From assembly GCA_938003875.1 (NCBI GenBank), contig CALKWO010000084.1:1-64000 (forward strand): a stretch of DNA of 64,000 nt, read 5' to 3'. This document shows, piece after piece, positions 1 through 10,177 of the stretch; position 1 is the first letter of the stretch, and every line of letters starts with the position of its first letter. The notes under the pieces were generated by a model that saw only the letters and a list, made by a program, of their open reading frames with translations, had not been told where the DNA came from and did no database searches. The stretch comes from an uncultured bacterium. Lineage in GTDB: Bacteria > Planctomycetota > Uabimicrobiia > Uabimicrobiales > JABWCH01. Position numbers and translations under genes: made by a program.

Positions 1-86
1 CGCGTCTCTGCGGTGAAAAATCTTTACACTTTTGCACGAGATTTTACTTGTAAGTAACTAAAAATTATAGAAAGGAGTAAAACAAT

Positions 87-1493
87 ATGCGATTAAAAAT
101 ACATCTATTTTTTCTTGCCATGGTCATATTGTCTGTTACCTCCATGGCAGGTAGCATCAGCACGGATTTTAACGCTCTTCCTTCTGGGGCAGCCCTATAT
201 GGAAATGCCTACCTGAGCGGAGGGATGGCCTATCTTACCAGCAATGGTGGTAGCCAGTTGGGAGGATTGTCTTTTGCTGAGCTAGATCCAGGTTTAGCAG
301 TGAGTAGTTTTAATGCAGAATTTGACTTGCAGCTAGGCGGAGGAAGTGGTGCAGATGGTCTTTCCTTTTCCTTTACCACATTAGGCAATGTAGGAGCAGT
401 AGGAGAATGGGGAACTACCTCAGGGATAGCCATTGAATTTGATACGTATAACAATTCGGAAGTCAACGACAACCACATGACTCTATACTATAACGGTTCT
501 GCTCGTGTTACCAATGGTTCTCTCCCTGTAAATTTGAACAACAATGCTGTACACCATGCACGCGTAGCGATGAACAATGGGACAATCAATGTGTATCTTA
601 CGCCATCAGGCGGGTCAGAGAGTCATATTTTTTCCCATACTATTTCTGGTTGGTCTGCCTATCGTGGGCAATTCCTCTTTGGCGGAAGAACAGGAGGGGC
701 GACAGACTACCATCGCGTCGATAACTTCGTAGCATCAACTACACCAATGTACGCCATCAACGTTTCTTCCAATATCAATTTCGGAAATGTGCGAGTAGGA
801 ACAAGCTCTTCTAGCAACCTGACCGTTACCAATACAGGAGGAGGAACGCTGACTGGAACTTTTGGAGCGGCTTCAGGCGACTTCGATCCAGAAACAGTAT
901 CCAGCAGCTTCAATCTTACACAGAGTCAGCAGAGTGTCCGTACATACACTTTCTCTCCTACTACAACAGGTGTGCTTTCCAGCAATGTCACGGTCAGCAG
1001 CAATGGAGGCAATGTCACCCGAACCCTTAGCGGAACAGGCGTAAGCCCTGTATTTCAATCTTCTATTGCCCCTGGTACAACCTTAGATTTTGGCATTATA
1101 GACAAATCCCAGAGCGCAACCAGGACACTGACCATACAGAATCTTGCCAGCAGCAATCTGGGCGATCTGACAAACCTGACAATTTTAAGTGCTACGATTA
1201 CTGGGGAAGATGCGTCTTATTTTACTTTAGAAGAAAATTTTACCCCCATAGTTATCTCTAAAGATGGCACTATCAGTTTGGCTATACGTGCTACAAACTA
1301 TGATGATGCATTCCACGACAGAAATGCAGTATTGACATTGGTGACAGACCAGAATGCTGCCTTAGGAATGGAAGGAAATATCTATACCTTCAATCTAAAT
1401 GCTTATATGCTACCAGAACCCTCTACATATATGTTTATGGGCATTGCCAGCATACTTTTTTTCCTCTATCGTTTTTATAGCAAACGATACTAA
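87..1493 (+). CDS. PEP-CTERM exported protein with legume-lectin-like and choice-of-anchor domains
   Basis: Predicted exported, surface-anchored protein of 468 aa. Residues 1-22 form a signal peptide (hydrophobic run ending SMAG). Residues about 25-215 look like an L-type (legume) lectin beta sandwich, with GADGLSFSF, GIAIEFDTYNN and a late GGRTGG segment. Residues about 225-320 and 325-430 look like two ASH/HYDIN-type 'choice-of-anchor' repeats (INFGNVRVGTSSSSNLTVTN; LDFGIIDKSQSATRTLTIQN). The C terminus is a sorting signal: LPEPS, a transmembrane helix, then a short basic tail (YRFYSKRY). In PEP-CTERM systems this tail is cut by an exosortase; none lies in this window. An AAAGGAGT ribosome site 8 bases before the ATG supports the start. 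Sugar binding is an inference from the fold. Confidence 0.85.
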   Translation: MRLKIHLFFLAMVILSVTSMAGSISTDFNALPSGAALYGNAYLSGGMAYLTSNGGSQLGGLSFAELDPGLAVSSFNAEFDLQLGGGSGADGLSFSFTTLGNVGAVGEWGTTSGIAIEFDTYNNSEVNDNHMTLYYNGSARVTNGSLPVNLNNNAVHHARVAMNNGTINVYLTPSGGSESHIFSHTISGWSAYRGQFLFGGRTGGATDYHRVDNFVASTTPMYAINVSSNINFGNVRVGTSSSSNLTVTNTGGGTLTGTFGAASGDFDPETVSSSFNLTQSQQSVRTYTFSPTTTGVLSSNVTVSSNGGNVTRTLSGTGVSPVFQSSIAPGTTLDFGIIDKSQSATRTLTIQNLASSNLGDLTNLTILSATITGEDASYFTLEENFTPIVISKDGTISLAIRATNYDDAFHDRNAVLTLVTDQNAALGMEGNIYTFNLNAYMLPEPSTYMFMGIASILFFLYRFYSKRY

Positions 1494-1545
1494 CGACTAT
1501 CGGCTGAATATTTTTTGGGTTGTATTTGCTTATTTTGCAATGATT

Positions 1546-1618
1546 TGTAGCCGCAGGGTTGCGCCGAAAATGACCATCTATTCGGAAAAGGCGACCTTCA
1601 GCGCAATCCCTGCGTCTT
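1546..1618. repeat. Palindromic intergenic element, copy A
   Basis: An element of about 75 bp with imperfect terminal inverted repeats: GCAGGGTTGCGC at 1553-1564 and GCGCAATCCCTGC at 1601-1613. A second copy in the opposite orientation lies near 35094-35174. The two share the flank GTAG(C/T)CGCAGGGTTGCGCC, then GAAAA, and the far end GCGCAATCCCTGCGTCTT; the centre differs. This has the look of a REP- or MITE-like hairpin repeat in a gene-free 3' region. Confidence 0.7.
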
Positions 1619-1654
1619 TTGCCAATAGATACTAACAGAATCGAACCTTAAAAG

Positions 1655-1720
1655 GCCAGGAATAAAAACAATGGCAAATCGTCTTGCCTGATCTTTGTCT
1701 TTATTCCTGGCTTTATTTTT
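1655..1720 (+). terminator. Rho-independent terminator after the lectin-like PEP-CTERM gene
   Basis: GCCAGGAATAAA (1655-1666) pairs perfectly with TTTATTCCTGGC (1700-1711), and a T-rich run follows to 1720. A 33-base loop is long, but the 12-bp stem and T tract fit a terminator for the gene ending at 1493, placed just before the next start at 1754. Confidence 0.7.
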
Positions 1721-1753
1721 TAATCGGCAAAATTTTTATCTTTATAAAGCACT

Positions 1754-3520
1754 ATGGATTCTTTAGAAAAAAAACTTTCTTCGTATACCACTTTTATAAT
1801 TCTTCTTATTGTCCTTCTATCTCTTGTAATAAGAATAATCTATTATCATGAGATACAATATACCTATCTTCCTTTTTCTTACCACTATGACCAGACGGAC
1901 ATGAATTTTTTCCATGAATGGGCGTGCAAAATCGTACAAGGAGACTACTTGACAGAGCAGGGACTGCATCCCTATCATGGCTGGCACAAAAAAATTGCAG
2001 AGATTGTATTGTGTGCCGAAGAGATGGACGCAGGTCAGGGGAAAGTACTTTGGAATCGATGGTATGGCGAAAAACGCTTCCACCAGGAGCCTTTTTACCC
2101 TTATCTCGTTGCGCTGATCTATAAAATTTCGGGAGAATGCTCCACAAAATGGGTAATTTTATTTCAGATGTTTGTTGGCATTTTAAGTAATGTTCTCATT
2201 TTCCTCATTGCCAGGCATTATTTTAATAATATTACAGCGATTCTGTCCGCTTTGATCGCTTTATTCTATGGCCCATTTTTGTTTTATGAAGTGGTTCTCT
2301 TGAGAACAAGCTTAAGCCTTTTCACTAACTTACTTTGTGTGTGGCTTTTAACCTTAGCATCAAAAAAAATATCTTGCTTTTTCTGGGCAGGTCTTGTAGC
2401 AGCAGCAGGCTGCCTGTTGCGAAGCGATTTTATCTTGTTCATTATCGGCATATTGTGTACTTCTCTTTTTTATATACCCAAAGCCACCAAAAAAATTTTT
2501 TCTAAGATCGCCCTTTTTCTGTCAGGAATGTTGATTTTTTTTCTCCCTTGTATAGCGAGGAATATTCTTGTCCAGGCACCTTCTCTCTCTATATCTTCAG
2601 TAGGTGCTGTCACATTTGCCGTATCCAATAGTCCTGGATTCATTCCTGATCTTGGCTGGGAGATTCATTCCAACAACATCCATACAATCGCTTCTGTTAT
2701 GCAAAAAACAGAAGGCAAGCTTTTGCCCTGTATTTATGAAACTCTCAAAACCCATGACTGGTACAGCTATCTTTGGCTACTTTTGCGAAAATTTCTTGTT
2801 GTCTGGAACAGCGACGAGATTCCTAACAACCTGAACTACTACTATGCTTCTCTTTATTCTTCCCTGCTTTCCTATTCTCAATTGCACTGGGGAAAGATTG
2901 TAAGCTTCTGTTTGCTGGGCCTTATATTAAATATAAAAAATATAAAAAAATTCTATATTCTATATTTTATGATATTTTTAAATATCTCTATCATGACAAT
3001 ATTTTATAGCCTGTCTCGATTCAGGACATCAGCCGTCGCTCTGATGATTCCTTTCGCTGCTTATACCGTGATTTTTATTTTAAAGAAAATGTTTTCTCAA
3101 AAATATCTGGCAGGTACTGTATTGCTGTTCCTGGTAGTAGGCCTAAATTTTCTGTCTCATTTCTTGACCCCCAGGTTGGATAGTGCCATACGGACAGGAG
3201 ACTATATTATAGGAAACATAGTAAACTTAAAGCATTGCCAAGAAAAAATCCACGAACAAAACACCCAGGAAGCCTTGCTGGTCTTAGAAAGATGTTTGCA
3301 AAAAACAGAGCCTTCTTTTATGAAAAAAATAGGCAAACCTTTTAGTACAATTATATTGAATAAAAGATCAATATACCTGATACAATCGTTCTATGCCGTT
3401 CATTTACAAGCATACCACGTCAACAAACTATTATCTCAAGAGGAAAAGGCACAATACCATAATTTACGCTGTTTACGAATCAAAACTTTTTTGAAAGAGA
3501 TAAAAAACATGCCTTATTGA
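1754..3520 (+). CDS. GT-C family integral-membrane glycosyltransferase (PMT/ArnT-like)
   Basis: A 588-aa polytopic membrane protein. It starts with a TM helix (about 13-30). A first outer loop follows with an acidic pair (YDQTDMNFFHEWACKIVQGD), then QEPFYPYLVALIYKI. This is the usual start of lipid-linked-sugar dependent GT-C enzymes such as PMT and ArnT. About ten more TM segments follow to residue 480, then a soluble tail of about 100 aa. The family moves a sugar from a polyprenyl-phosphate donor on the outer face of the inner membrane. The acceptor is unknown; the flanking PEP-CTERM proteins are possible substrates, which is inference. No clear ribosome site precedes the ATG. Confidence 0.7.
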   Translation: MDSLEKKLSSYTTFIILLIVLLSLVIRIIYYHEIQYTYLPFSYHYDQTDMNFFHEWACKIVQGDYLTEQGLHPYHGWHKKIAEIVLCAEEMDAGQGKVLWNRWYGEKRFHQEPFYPYLVALIYKISGECSTKWVILFQMFVGILSNVLIFLIARHYFNNITAILSALIALFYGPFLFYEVVLLRTSLSLFTNLLCVWLLTLASKKISCFFWAGLVAAAGCLLRSDFILFIIGILCTSLFYIPKATKKIFSKIALFLSGMLIFFLPCIARNILVQAPSLSISSVGAVTFAVSNSPGFIPDLGWEIHSNNIHTIASVMQKTEGKLLPCIYETLKTHDWYSYLWLLLRKFLVVWNSDEIPNNLNYYYASLYSSLLSYSQLHWGKIVSFCLLGLILNIKNIKKFYILYFMIFLNISIMTIFYSLSRFRTSAVALMIPFAAYTVIFILKKMFSQKYLAGTVLLFLVVGLNFLSHFLTPRLDSAIRTGDYIIGNIVNLKHCQEKIHEQNTQEALLVLERCLQKTEPSFMKKIGKPFSTIILNKRSIYLIQSFYAVHLQAYHVNKLLSQEEKAQYHNLRCLRIKTFLKEIKNMPY

Positions 3521-3611
3521 GCGAGTAGAATTTATCTGCAGATAATCATTGCTAAACCATAACTTGCAAAAGCAGAAGGGAAAGACTTCTGGAAGGAATA
3601 AAAAGAGTGCC

Positions 3612-3654
3612 GCCTGGCAAAAGAAGAAAAGTTGTCTAACTCACTTTGCCAGGC
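3612..3654. terminator. Hairpin between convergent genes
   Basis: GCCTGGCAAA (3612-3621) pairs perfectly with TTTGCCAGGC (3645-3654). It lies between the convergent ends at 3520 and 3666. The flanking A-rich and T-rich stretches are weak, so it may serve either direction. Nothing else is seen in this short gap. Confidence 0.5.
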
Positions 3655-3665
3655 AAGAAAAGCGA

Positions 3666-4250
3666 TTATTGCTTAACAATACGACGATCACGACTCATTT
3701 TGGCATAAAATACAGCCAGCAAACCAAGGCCAAAAGAAACTAAAGAAAAAGGCTCTGGAACAGGATCGGTGAGGCTTTCCCTGGAAGGTTCAGAAGCCAG
3801 AAGCTCCCATTCATAGATAATAGCATAGTCCCACCATGTATTTAGCACATTTAGCCTGTAGTATTTATAATAGCCAGGATTAGCAATATCATAGGTAATC
3901 CAACCTGTATCATTAGGCGAAGTCCCTGAATAAAGATCTGTCCATGTGGAATTGTCTATACTTCCTGAAAATACAATATCTTTAGGACGATAATAGACTC
4001 TATTTATGCTTAGCTTTGCCACTTTTTCAAACACAGGCAATTCAATCGCAACCCAGCCACTATATCCATTTGCCTGCCAGGCATCGTAATAAACATCATT
4101 GTATATATTATCAGAGACTTTGTATGGATAGCATGCGCTATAGGTAGAAGATGCTGTATGAGGATAGCTTACATTAGAAACATCTCGATATGTTTCTGCA
4201 AATGCAAAGCTACACAGAATCATCATTATGATAAAAAAATTTTTGATCAT
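3666..4250 (-). CDS. PEP-CTERM exported protein with discoidin-like domain
   Basis: A 194-aa protein with a signal peptide (residues 1-18, cut after SFAFA). Residues about 25-150 resemble a galactose-binding/discoidin (F5/8 type C) sandwich: conserved W/G positions in YSGWVAIELPVFEKVAKL, IVFSGSIDNSTWTDLYSG and YYKYYRLNVLNTW. The C terminus is a sorting signal: VPEP, a hydrophobic helix, then KMSRDRRIVKQ. An AAAGGA site precedes the ATG. It lies 33 bases downstream of the DUF2339 gene on the same strand. Ligand unknown; the domain call rests on pattern only. Confidence 0.7.
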   Translation of the reverse strand: MIKNFFIIMMILCSFAFAETYRDVSNVSYPHTASSTYSACYPYKVSDNIYNDVYYDAWQANGYSGWVAIELPVFEKVAKLSINRVYYRPKDIVFSGSIDNSTWTDLYSGTSPNDTGWITYDIANPGYYKYYRLNVLNTWWDYAIIYEWELLASEPSRESLTDPVPEPFSLVSFGLGLLAVFYAKMSRDRRIVKQ

Positions 4251-4283
4251 AAGATTGTCCTTTCTATTAATATATTATGAATT

Positions 4284-7200
4284 TTACTGCCATGTTTTTA
4301 ATTCCATGACAGAATCATTCCATTGTTTTGCCATATAAGCCAAAATCCGCCTGAGCATTTCTCTTCGGTATTCCAGAAGCCATGCACTCAGAATCAGAAT
4401 GCTTCCTAAGCTTGCCCACCAGATTGCCTGGGGAATAGTGCCGAAATTTACGTATGCAAAAAGCAGGAGCAAGATATCGCTTAGCAAGAAAACCGTACCT
4501 GAGAAGAAGAAAATAAGACGCTTTTGGGTGACTCCATAGATAAGTACAGCCAGGGATTCGATAGACAGGAAAAGAGAATGGTATAGATGCTTATAGGGCG
4601 AAATACCTAAAGGTGCAAGGTGAGCAAACCATCCTGAACAGCTTTGTACCAGGGTAGGCAATAAAATCAAGACAATCCCCAGGAAAAAGCAATCGTTGTG
4701 GTAGTCTGCTTCTTTGTCGGATTTCTCGAAGATATAACCCAGAACAAGAAGAAACAGCCCTAATGGCACTGTATAGAATTCCCAGACATTGGCAGCCCAT
4801 GAAATCAGAGTGGCATAGTAGGAAAAAAAGAAGCTTAGTGCAGCAAGTCCAAGGTGTTTTCTTGTAATTCTATACAAAACGAACAAAAGAATGGCACTTA
4901 CCAGAGAAAGGGAAATTGGATAGTAGAGACTTGCATGGGGAACTCCCACAAACAAGAAGAAAAAGGCAACATGAGCCAGATAGCCATTCTTGAGCATAGC
5001 GTCTGTCCAAATTTCCGCAAGCCTGCTTTTGGTGGCTGCTGCAAGATAAAGCAAAAGCAAGGCAAGGACTATGGCAACAAGCATGAAAGTATCGATGGTG
5101 AAAGAATAGTATGCTCCCATAGCAAAAATTCCGACAACACCAAAAGATACGCTCAGGAAAGCAAGCATCTTTTCCTGGATTTTATGCGCTACTATACCAT
5201 AGAAGATGCCTGACAGGAACATCAAAATCGAGAGCGAGAGACTACCCTGGTTTTTAGATAAGGCCAGAATAGGCGCAAGAAGAGTCAGACCTAAAAAAGC
5301 ATGGAAAAATTCTGTCTTTCGTAGAAGTAGTGCCAGCCCTAGAGAAATCAAGGAAAGAAGGATATACTGGAATTCTATGATGTTTGTATACAGAGAAAGC
5401 TTTTCCAACATGAGATAGTAGGCAATAGCAAATAGCGTTACGGATGTATAGGACATGGTCTTTCGACTCAGCCAGAGCTTCTCTACAGGGAAAAAAGAGA
5501 GTAGCGCAAAAGAAACAGAACAAACCGATAGCGTCATCAACGTAGGATTGACGATTTTCCCCTGAACCAATACAGACACAATCAGCCCCATGTTGCAAAG
5601 CAAGTTTACCCTGAAGATAGGAAGAGCAAAAGAAAGATCATTTTTTTTCTTGATAAGATAGGCTATCATCAGCAAGAACACATTTCCCAGAGAAAGGATA
5701 AAGGTCATCTCATTGCCATGAAATTTTTTGCTTGCAAACAAGGCTGCGAGAAGACAGGCTAAAAAGAGAATGCTGCTCAGATAGCAATAGAATGTCTGGC
5801 GATATAGGACAATGTATAGGAAATAATAGGCAAAGGCCAGGCCAATCACAAAGGTCGAAACCAGAGCACCAGGCGTTACGCCAGGCATGAGGAAAGGCAA
5901 GGCGAGGAATGAAAACACCGTAAGCTGTGCTGTGGAAAAAGCTACCTTTTTGACGAGCGAATCTTCTCTGAGGTGTTTGCTCAGTGCCAGGAGAGCTATG
6001 GCTACAGGGATGAAGTACAGTGCGTACTCAAAGGCATACAAATTTCGGGGCAGCCAGAAATAGTAGTGTACATACCCAAAAATAAATAGTGTATGCATGG
6101 TGAATAGATTGGGTGAGTAGCACCATAACCCGATAGAGGCAAAAAAGAACAGGAAAGTAAACAGGATTCCTGTTTTGATTTCTGTAGCATAATAGAAATT
6201 CCAATGAACCAAAAGCTGAACAAGACACAATAGTATCAGAACAGACGCATAGCCTCCCAGAATTCTAGCAATAGAGGCATGGGAATAGAAAAAGTAGATT
6301 GCCAGGATCAAGGCAAGGATAGCAAGAAACAGGTACAGAGTACCCCAGGAATAGAAATCTATCTTTTCGTGAAAAACAAGGAAGAAGCCTGCCGTGAAAT
6401 AGGCAAGGCTAAAGACAATGTCTGTTCTTTTCTTGTATAGAGCAAGACGAATGAGGAAGAAAAGCATTCCTAGAAATACAGTGCTTTGAGCAATCCACAG
6501 ATCATAGCCCAGAGAGCGAAAAAAAGATACTAGAGTAAATGCGATTACAAGCAAAAGTGCAAACACAGGCAACACAGAAAAAACTTTGCTGTAAGAACAC
6601 AGGAAATGCCCTGACACAAAGAAAAAAATGCCCAACGCCGTCATGGAAAAACAGATATACTGTAAGCTTGCATCCAGCCTGTTGGCATGAAGAACACACA
6701 GGACAAGAAGAATCAATATGCCCGCAAGCATCATGTCTTTTCTTTGCAAAGAAATAGAGCAATAGATGTAAAAACACAAAGCAAAGACAAGAATCATGGT
6801 CAGCGTGTTAAAGTGTTCTTGGTAGAATTCTTTTCCCCAGATAGCGACAAACACCAAGACCATAAGCACAACAATATGAGAGGCATAGAAAAGGGGTCTT
6901 TGTATCCATTCTTTTTTCTTCCAGAGAGGAAGATACTCCAGCCCTGCAAGAACCAGTCCCCAAAGTAAAAATAAGACAGACCAGGTAGAATGGCTGATGG
7001 TCGTTGTTTTTTGATACAAATTGATAATCAAAAGCCCATTCATGGCAATGGCCAGGGAAGTGCAAAAAGCACTATGGTAAAGGCGATTGATGGCTATGTA
7101 TCCAAGCATCGCAGCAACAGGAAAAGCTACAAGGCCTGATTCCTGTACATGGGTTGTGTATGCGCCCAGAATACAATATACAACAAGAACCACTGGCACA

Positions 7201-8855
7201 GCAATAAATCCAACCGCCTGAACGAGGTCTTTTCCCTTATCAGGGAGATAAGGAGCATACCGAGGCATCAGACCAAGCATCAGAAAAGAAGCCAGTACAG
7301 GCAAGATTCCCTGCCAGAAAGTTGCCATTCCTGCGATATGGCTAAAACCTGCAATCGCCAGTAGCAAAGAAATAGACGTGCTGGCACAGGAAAACAGGGC
7401 AAAAAAAGGATGAGGCAAGAAAAGAATCTGGAGAAGCCCCAAAGCAGAGGTACATAGCATGACCCAGGAAAAAATATCTGTGTTCCACCAAAAAACGCAT
7501 TCTACAATGGCTATTAGCGAGATTAGATTCGCTGCGGACTGCAAAATCAAGGTAATCAAAGCAAGCGTTTTTTTCTGGGTGAAATAGGCTGGCAGAAGGA
7601 ATAGAATCGAGTTCAAAGCGAAAAATAAGGCAAATTTTTCGGAAGGAACAATAAATTTTTGCAGTGTCAGGAAATGCGACCAGAAAACGAGAATACTGGC
7701 AAGCAAGGTAAACAAGGCACTTCGTAGCAACCAGGCATTCCAGGCAAAAAGCAAGCTTGTAAGCCAAAAAACGATATAGCGATTGCCATGATCCGCCAGC
7801 AACCCTACTTTTACGGCAAAGTAGAAATTCAGGGGGAAAAACACAGATGCCAGAAGCACAAGTGTGAACCCGATTTTATGAATCCACTGGTTTTTTCTAA
7901 GGATGTTGTAGCCTACAGCAAAGCAGGTAAGAGTGCATAGCAGAAAGCTTCCAAAAACCAGATATTTATAGCTTTCCCAATGGCTTCGTAAAAAGACGAC
8001 AACAGCAGTGAAAACAAAGGATACGCCTAGAATCAAAAGGATAGTGACAATGTTCTGGCTTAAAAAGGAAGCAAGAGCAAAAGAAGATTTTGGCTCAGGC
8101 ATTTTTTCTGGAATAGAGACACTCTTCTCTGTTTTTTCTAAAGGAGCAGAAGACGTTTTATCCTCCTGCTTTTCCGTAGCAATTTTCTCAGGAATCGCAA
8201 CAGATTGTCTGAAATCTTGTGGCTCTATCACAGATACACAATAGAACCATGCAAAAGCAAGACATAAAAATTCTGGGCTGTGATCTAGGATTCCATGATT
8301 GAAAAAGCATATCGCCAGAAAAGTGAGAATCTCCCATGCCAAATTGCCCGCTGCTTTGCTTATATTGCTTTTGGCTAAAGCAAAGACTTTATAGAGTTTT
8401 TTCCTTCTCAGGCCTAAATACCAGTAAAGGCCAAGAAAGATGCCGATTCCTATAATATTATGCCTGCTAGGAATCATACAAAGCAGTATGAGAAAAACCA
8501 GAACAGCGATGCCTCTTCTTGTCCAGAGTGCCTTCTTGTCTGTTATTTTCCTGATCAGGAAATCCAGTGTCATATCCACTTTGATTGCCCCTGCAATCCA
8601 CCAAAAGATAAGCAGCGCAGAGACCCAATACCAGTTATATCTGGAAGAAAAATGATAGTGAATTATGAACAGAGTAAGGGTCAGTTTTATCGCTGTTTTG
8701 ATAAGATAGGGATTGCTAAAGAGGACTTTCCAGCGATTGTAGCTGGCTGTAAGCCAAAAGACAGCAAGAACAAATGCCAGCAAAGCGGATTCATAAATCA
8801 TTCCTGTTATAGCAAGCACAATGGCAAATAGTATCCCAATCTTTTTTGTGGACAC
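4284..8855 (-). CDS. Giant DUF2339-family polytopic membrane protein
   Basis: A 1523-aa protein made almost wholly of hydrophobic helices, more than 40 by eye, with one charged linker at residues about 225-265 rich in K, E and P (repeated SxxIPEK). This architecture is that of the DUF2339 'predicted membrane protein' family, whose function is not known. It starts with GTG, only 3 bases after the stop of the SPFH gene, so the two are probably co-translated. Close linkage to an SPFH protein suggests a role in inner-membrane organisation or cell-envelope assembly; that is inference from context. No catalytic motif was recognised. Confidence 0.75.
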   Translation of the reverse strand: MSTKKIGILFAIVLAITGMIYESALLAFVLAVFWLTASYNRWKVLFSNPYLIKTAIKLTLTLFIIHYHFSSRYNWYWVSALLIFWWIAGAIKVDMTLDFLIRKITDKKALWTRRGIAVLVFLILLCMIPSRHNIIGIGIFLGLYWYLGLRRKKLYKVFALAKSNISKAAGNLAWEILTFLAICFFNHGILDHSPEFLCLAFAWFYCVSVIEPQDFRQSVAIPEKIATEKQEDKTSSAPLEKTEKSVSIPEKMPEPKSSFALASFLSQNIVTILLILGVSFVFTAVVVFLRSHWESYKYLVFGSFLLCTLTCFAVGYNILRKNQWIHKIGFTLVLLASVFFPLNFYFAVKVGLLADHGNRYIVFWLTSLLFAWNAWLLRSALFTLLASILVFWSHFLTLQKFIVPSEKFALFFALNSILFLLPAYFTQKKTLALITLILQSAANLISLIAIVECVFWWNTDIFSWVMLCTSALGLLQILFLPHPFFALFSCASTSISLLLAIAGFSHIAGMATFWQGILPVLASFLMLGLMPRYAPYLPDKGKDLVQAVGFIAVPVVLVVYCILGAYTTHVQESGLVAFPVAAMLGYIAINRLYHSAFCTSLAIAMNGLLIINLYQKTTTISHSTWSVLFLLWGLVLAGLEYLPLWKKKEWIQRPLFYASHIVVLMVLVFVAIWGKEFYQEHFNTLTMILVFALCFYIYCSISLQRKDMMLAGILILLVLCVLHANRLDASLQYICFSMTALGIFFFVSGHFLCSYSKVFSVLPVFALLLVIAFTLVSFFRSLGYDLWIAQSTVFLGMLFFLIRLALYKKRTDIVFSLAYFTAGFFLVFHEKIDFYSWGTLYLFLAILALILAIYFFYSHASIARILGGYASVLILLCLVQLLVHWNFYYATEIKTGILFTFLFFFASIGLWCYSPNLFTMHTLFIFGYVHYYFWLPRNLYAFEYALYFIPVAIALLALSKHLREDSLVKKVAFSTAQLTVFSFLALPFLMPGVTPGALVSTFVIGLAFAYYFLYIVLYRQTFYCYLSSILFLACLLAALFASKKFHGNEMTFILSLGNVFLLMIAYLIKKKNDLSFALPIFRVNLLCNMGLIVSVLVQGKIVNPTLMTLSVCSVSFALLSFFPVEKLWLSRKTMSYTSVTLFAIAYYLMLEKLSLYTNIIEFQYILLSLISLGLALLLRKTEFFHAFLGLTLLAPILALSKNQGSLSLSILMFLSGIFYGIVAHKIQEKMLAFLSVSFGVVGIFAMGAYYSFTIDTFMLVAIVLALLLLYLAAATKSRLAEIWTDAMLKNGYLAHVAFFFLFVGVPHASLYYPISLSLVSAILLFVLYRITRKHLGLAALSFFFSYYATLISWAANVWEFYTVPLGLFLLVLGYIFEKSDKEADYHNDCFFLGIVLILLPTLVQSCSGWFAHLAPLGISPYKHLYHSLFLSIESLAVLIYGVTQKRLIFFFSGTVFLLSDILLLLFAYVNFGTIPQAIWWASLGSILILSAWLLEYRREMLRRILAYMAKQWNDSVMELKTWQ

Positions 8856-8858
8856 AGG

Positions 8859-10157
8859 CTATTCCCCTTTGTGTTTAAGTGCTTTCATGGCTTCTTCCAT
8901 CATAAAACCATCTGCCTGGGAAGGAACCACAATGACTTGTACTTTATCCGAAATCTTGTCTACATATAAAAAGCGTAGAAGAGCAGGATTCTCTGCAATC
9001 ACTTTTTGTACTTTCAGCAGAGCTTCTGCTTTCCCTTCGGCCTTGAGGATCTCCGCTGCCTTATAGCCTTCTGCGCGGATAAGATCAGCAGCCTTTTGGG
9101 TTTCTGCTTCTTTGAGCTGCATTTCCTGTTCTTTGAGCTTTTTCTGCATGGTAATTTCATCTTGTTTTTGCTCGACCTTTGCAGTAAGCTCCAGTTGCTC
9201 TATTCTTTTCTGGGTTCTCTGAATTTCATCCAGAACTTTTTGGTATTCTGGATCGAATTCCATAGATTCCAGAGCAACATCGTCAATTTTCACCTTAGAA
9301 TCAAGGATTTTGTTGTAAGCTTCTTTGCGCAGACGTTGGGTCAATTCTATACGGCTTTCGCTGGCATAGATTTTTTCTAGCTCTTCGGAAACCACGATCT
9401 GGTTTACAATGCTCTCGATTTTAGGCATGACAAAGCCCTTCAGATAGCCTGTGCCTAAAAGATTGTGTACAAATTCAGCATCCTGTGGCTCTACATGGTA
9501 GTATACCTGAAGATTCAAAAAGAATCGCTTTTTGTCTTTGCTAAAGCATTCTTTTCTCAGTCTTTCCATTTTGACCTGAGAGGGATAGTAGCTTTCAATA
9601 TCCTTTGTGTATTGAGAAGGAAAAGAAATGCTGTCTAAAACAATATTGGTAATTTTGACCCCTGCCTCTTCCCATTCTGCTATAAGATTTTTCCGAATGC
9701 TCGCCAGCAGGCTTTCTTTTGCCTGAGCAAATATTTCTTGCCTGTTGAAACTTCTGATTCCTTCTAGCAAATACATCTGGGAAACTTTACGCATTTTTTC
9801 TGTGATTTTATAGTCATTCCCATATTTTTTGTGGAGCTCAATGAGCTTTTCTGGGATGATTTGATAGTAAGTACTTAAAGAAGCATAAACTTCTCTCTTA
9901 TCTGCTGTGATAGCCTTATCAGCAGTAATATTGATAGCCATTTCTCGCATATCGTACTCTCGTATGCTAATCATCAGAGGCCTTCTCCAATACCAGCCAG
10001 CAGGCAAAGGATCAGGCAAAACACGAGGCTGGCCTATGGCAGCGATTTCGACTCCCATATAACCATCTTCGATAATACGGAATCCAGAGAAAAATAAAAC
10101 CAGAGCGACAATAAGAATCACGACCAAAAGCAAAGCACGAAAGAGAAAATTTTTCAT
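8859..10157 (-). CDS. SPFH/band 7 (prohibitin-like) membrane-anchored protein
   Basis: A 432-aa protein with one N-terminal TM helix (about 5-25). An SPFH domain follows at about 28-280: EDGYMGV, the LPAGWYWRRP signature and ITADKREVYASLSTYYQI. A charged coiled coil (about 285-370, ending KAAEILKAEGKAEALLK) leads into a short C-terminal domain. Such proteins form large oligomeric rings that scaffold membrane regions and control proteases. The ribosome site GGAGAGAG precedes the ATG. The upstream neighbour is a Bor-like lipoprotein (21 bases away) and the downstream one is DUF2339 (3 bases away), so the three genes form one operon. Confidence 0.85.
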   Translation of the reverse strand: MKNFLFRALLLVVILIVALVLFFSGFRIIEDGYMGVEIAAIGQPRVLPDPLPAGWYWRRPLMISIREYDMREMAINITADKAITADKREVYASLSTYYQIIPEKLIELHKKYGNDYKITEKMRKVSQMYLLEGIRSFNRQEIFAQAKESLLASIRKNLIAEWEEAGVKITNIVLDSISFPSQYTKDIESYYPSQVKMERLRKECFSKDKKRFFLNLQVYYHVEPQDAEFVHNLLGTGYLKGFVMPKIESIVNQIVVSEELEKIYASESRIELTQRLRKEAYNKILDSKVKIDDVALESMEFDPEYQKVLDEIQRTQKRIEQLELTAKVEQKQDEITMQKKLKEQEMQLKEAETQKAADLIRAEGYKAAEILKAEGKAEALLKVQKVIAENPALLRFLYVDKISDKVQVIVVPSQADGFMMEEAMKALKHKGE

Positions 10158-10177
10158 AGAACTCTCTCCAAAAATGT

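Noticed and set aside
45..58. Small palindrome TTACTTGTAAGTAA before the first gene
   Set aside because: Only 6-bp arms in an AT-rich leader; too short to support as an operator.
4854..8831. Several plus-strand open frames opposite the DUF2339 gene
   Set aside because: They are short, low in hydrophobic patterning, and mirror the long real gene; no ribosome sites or domains.
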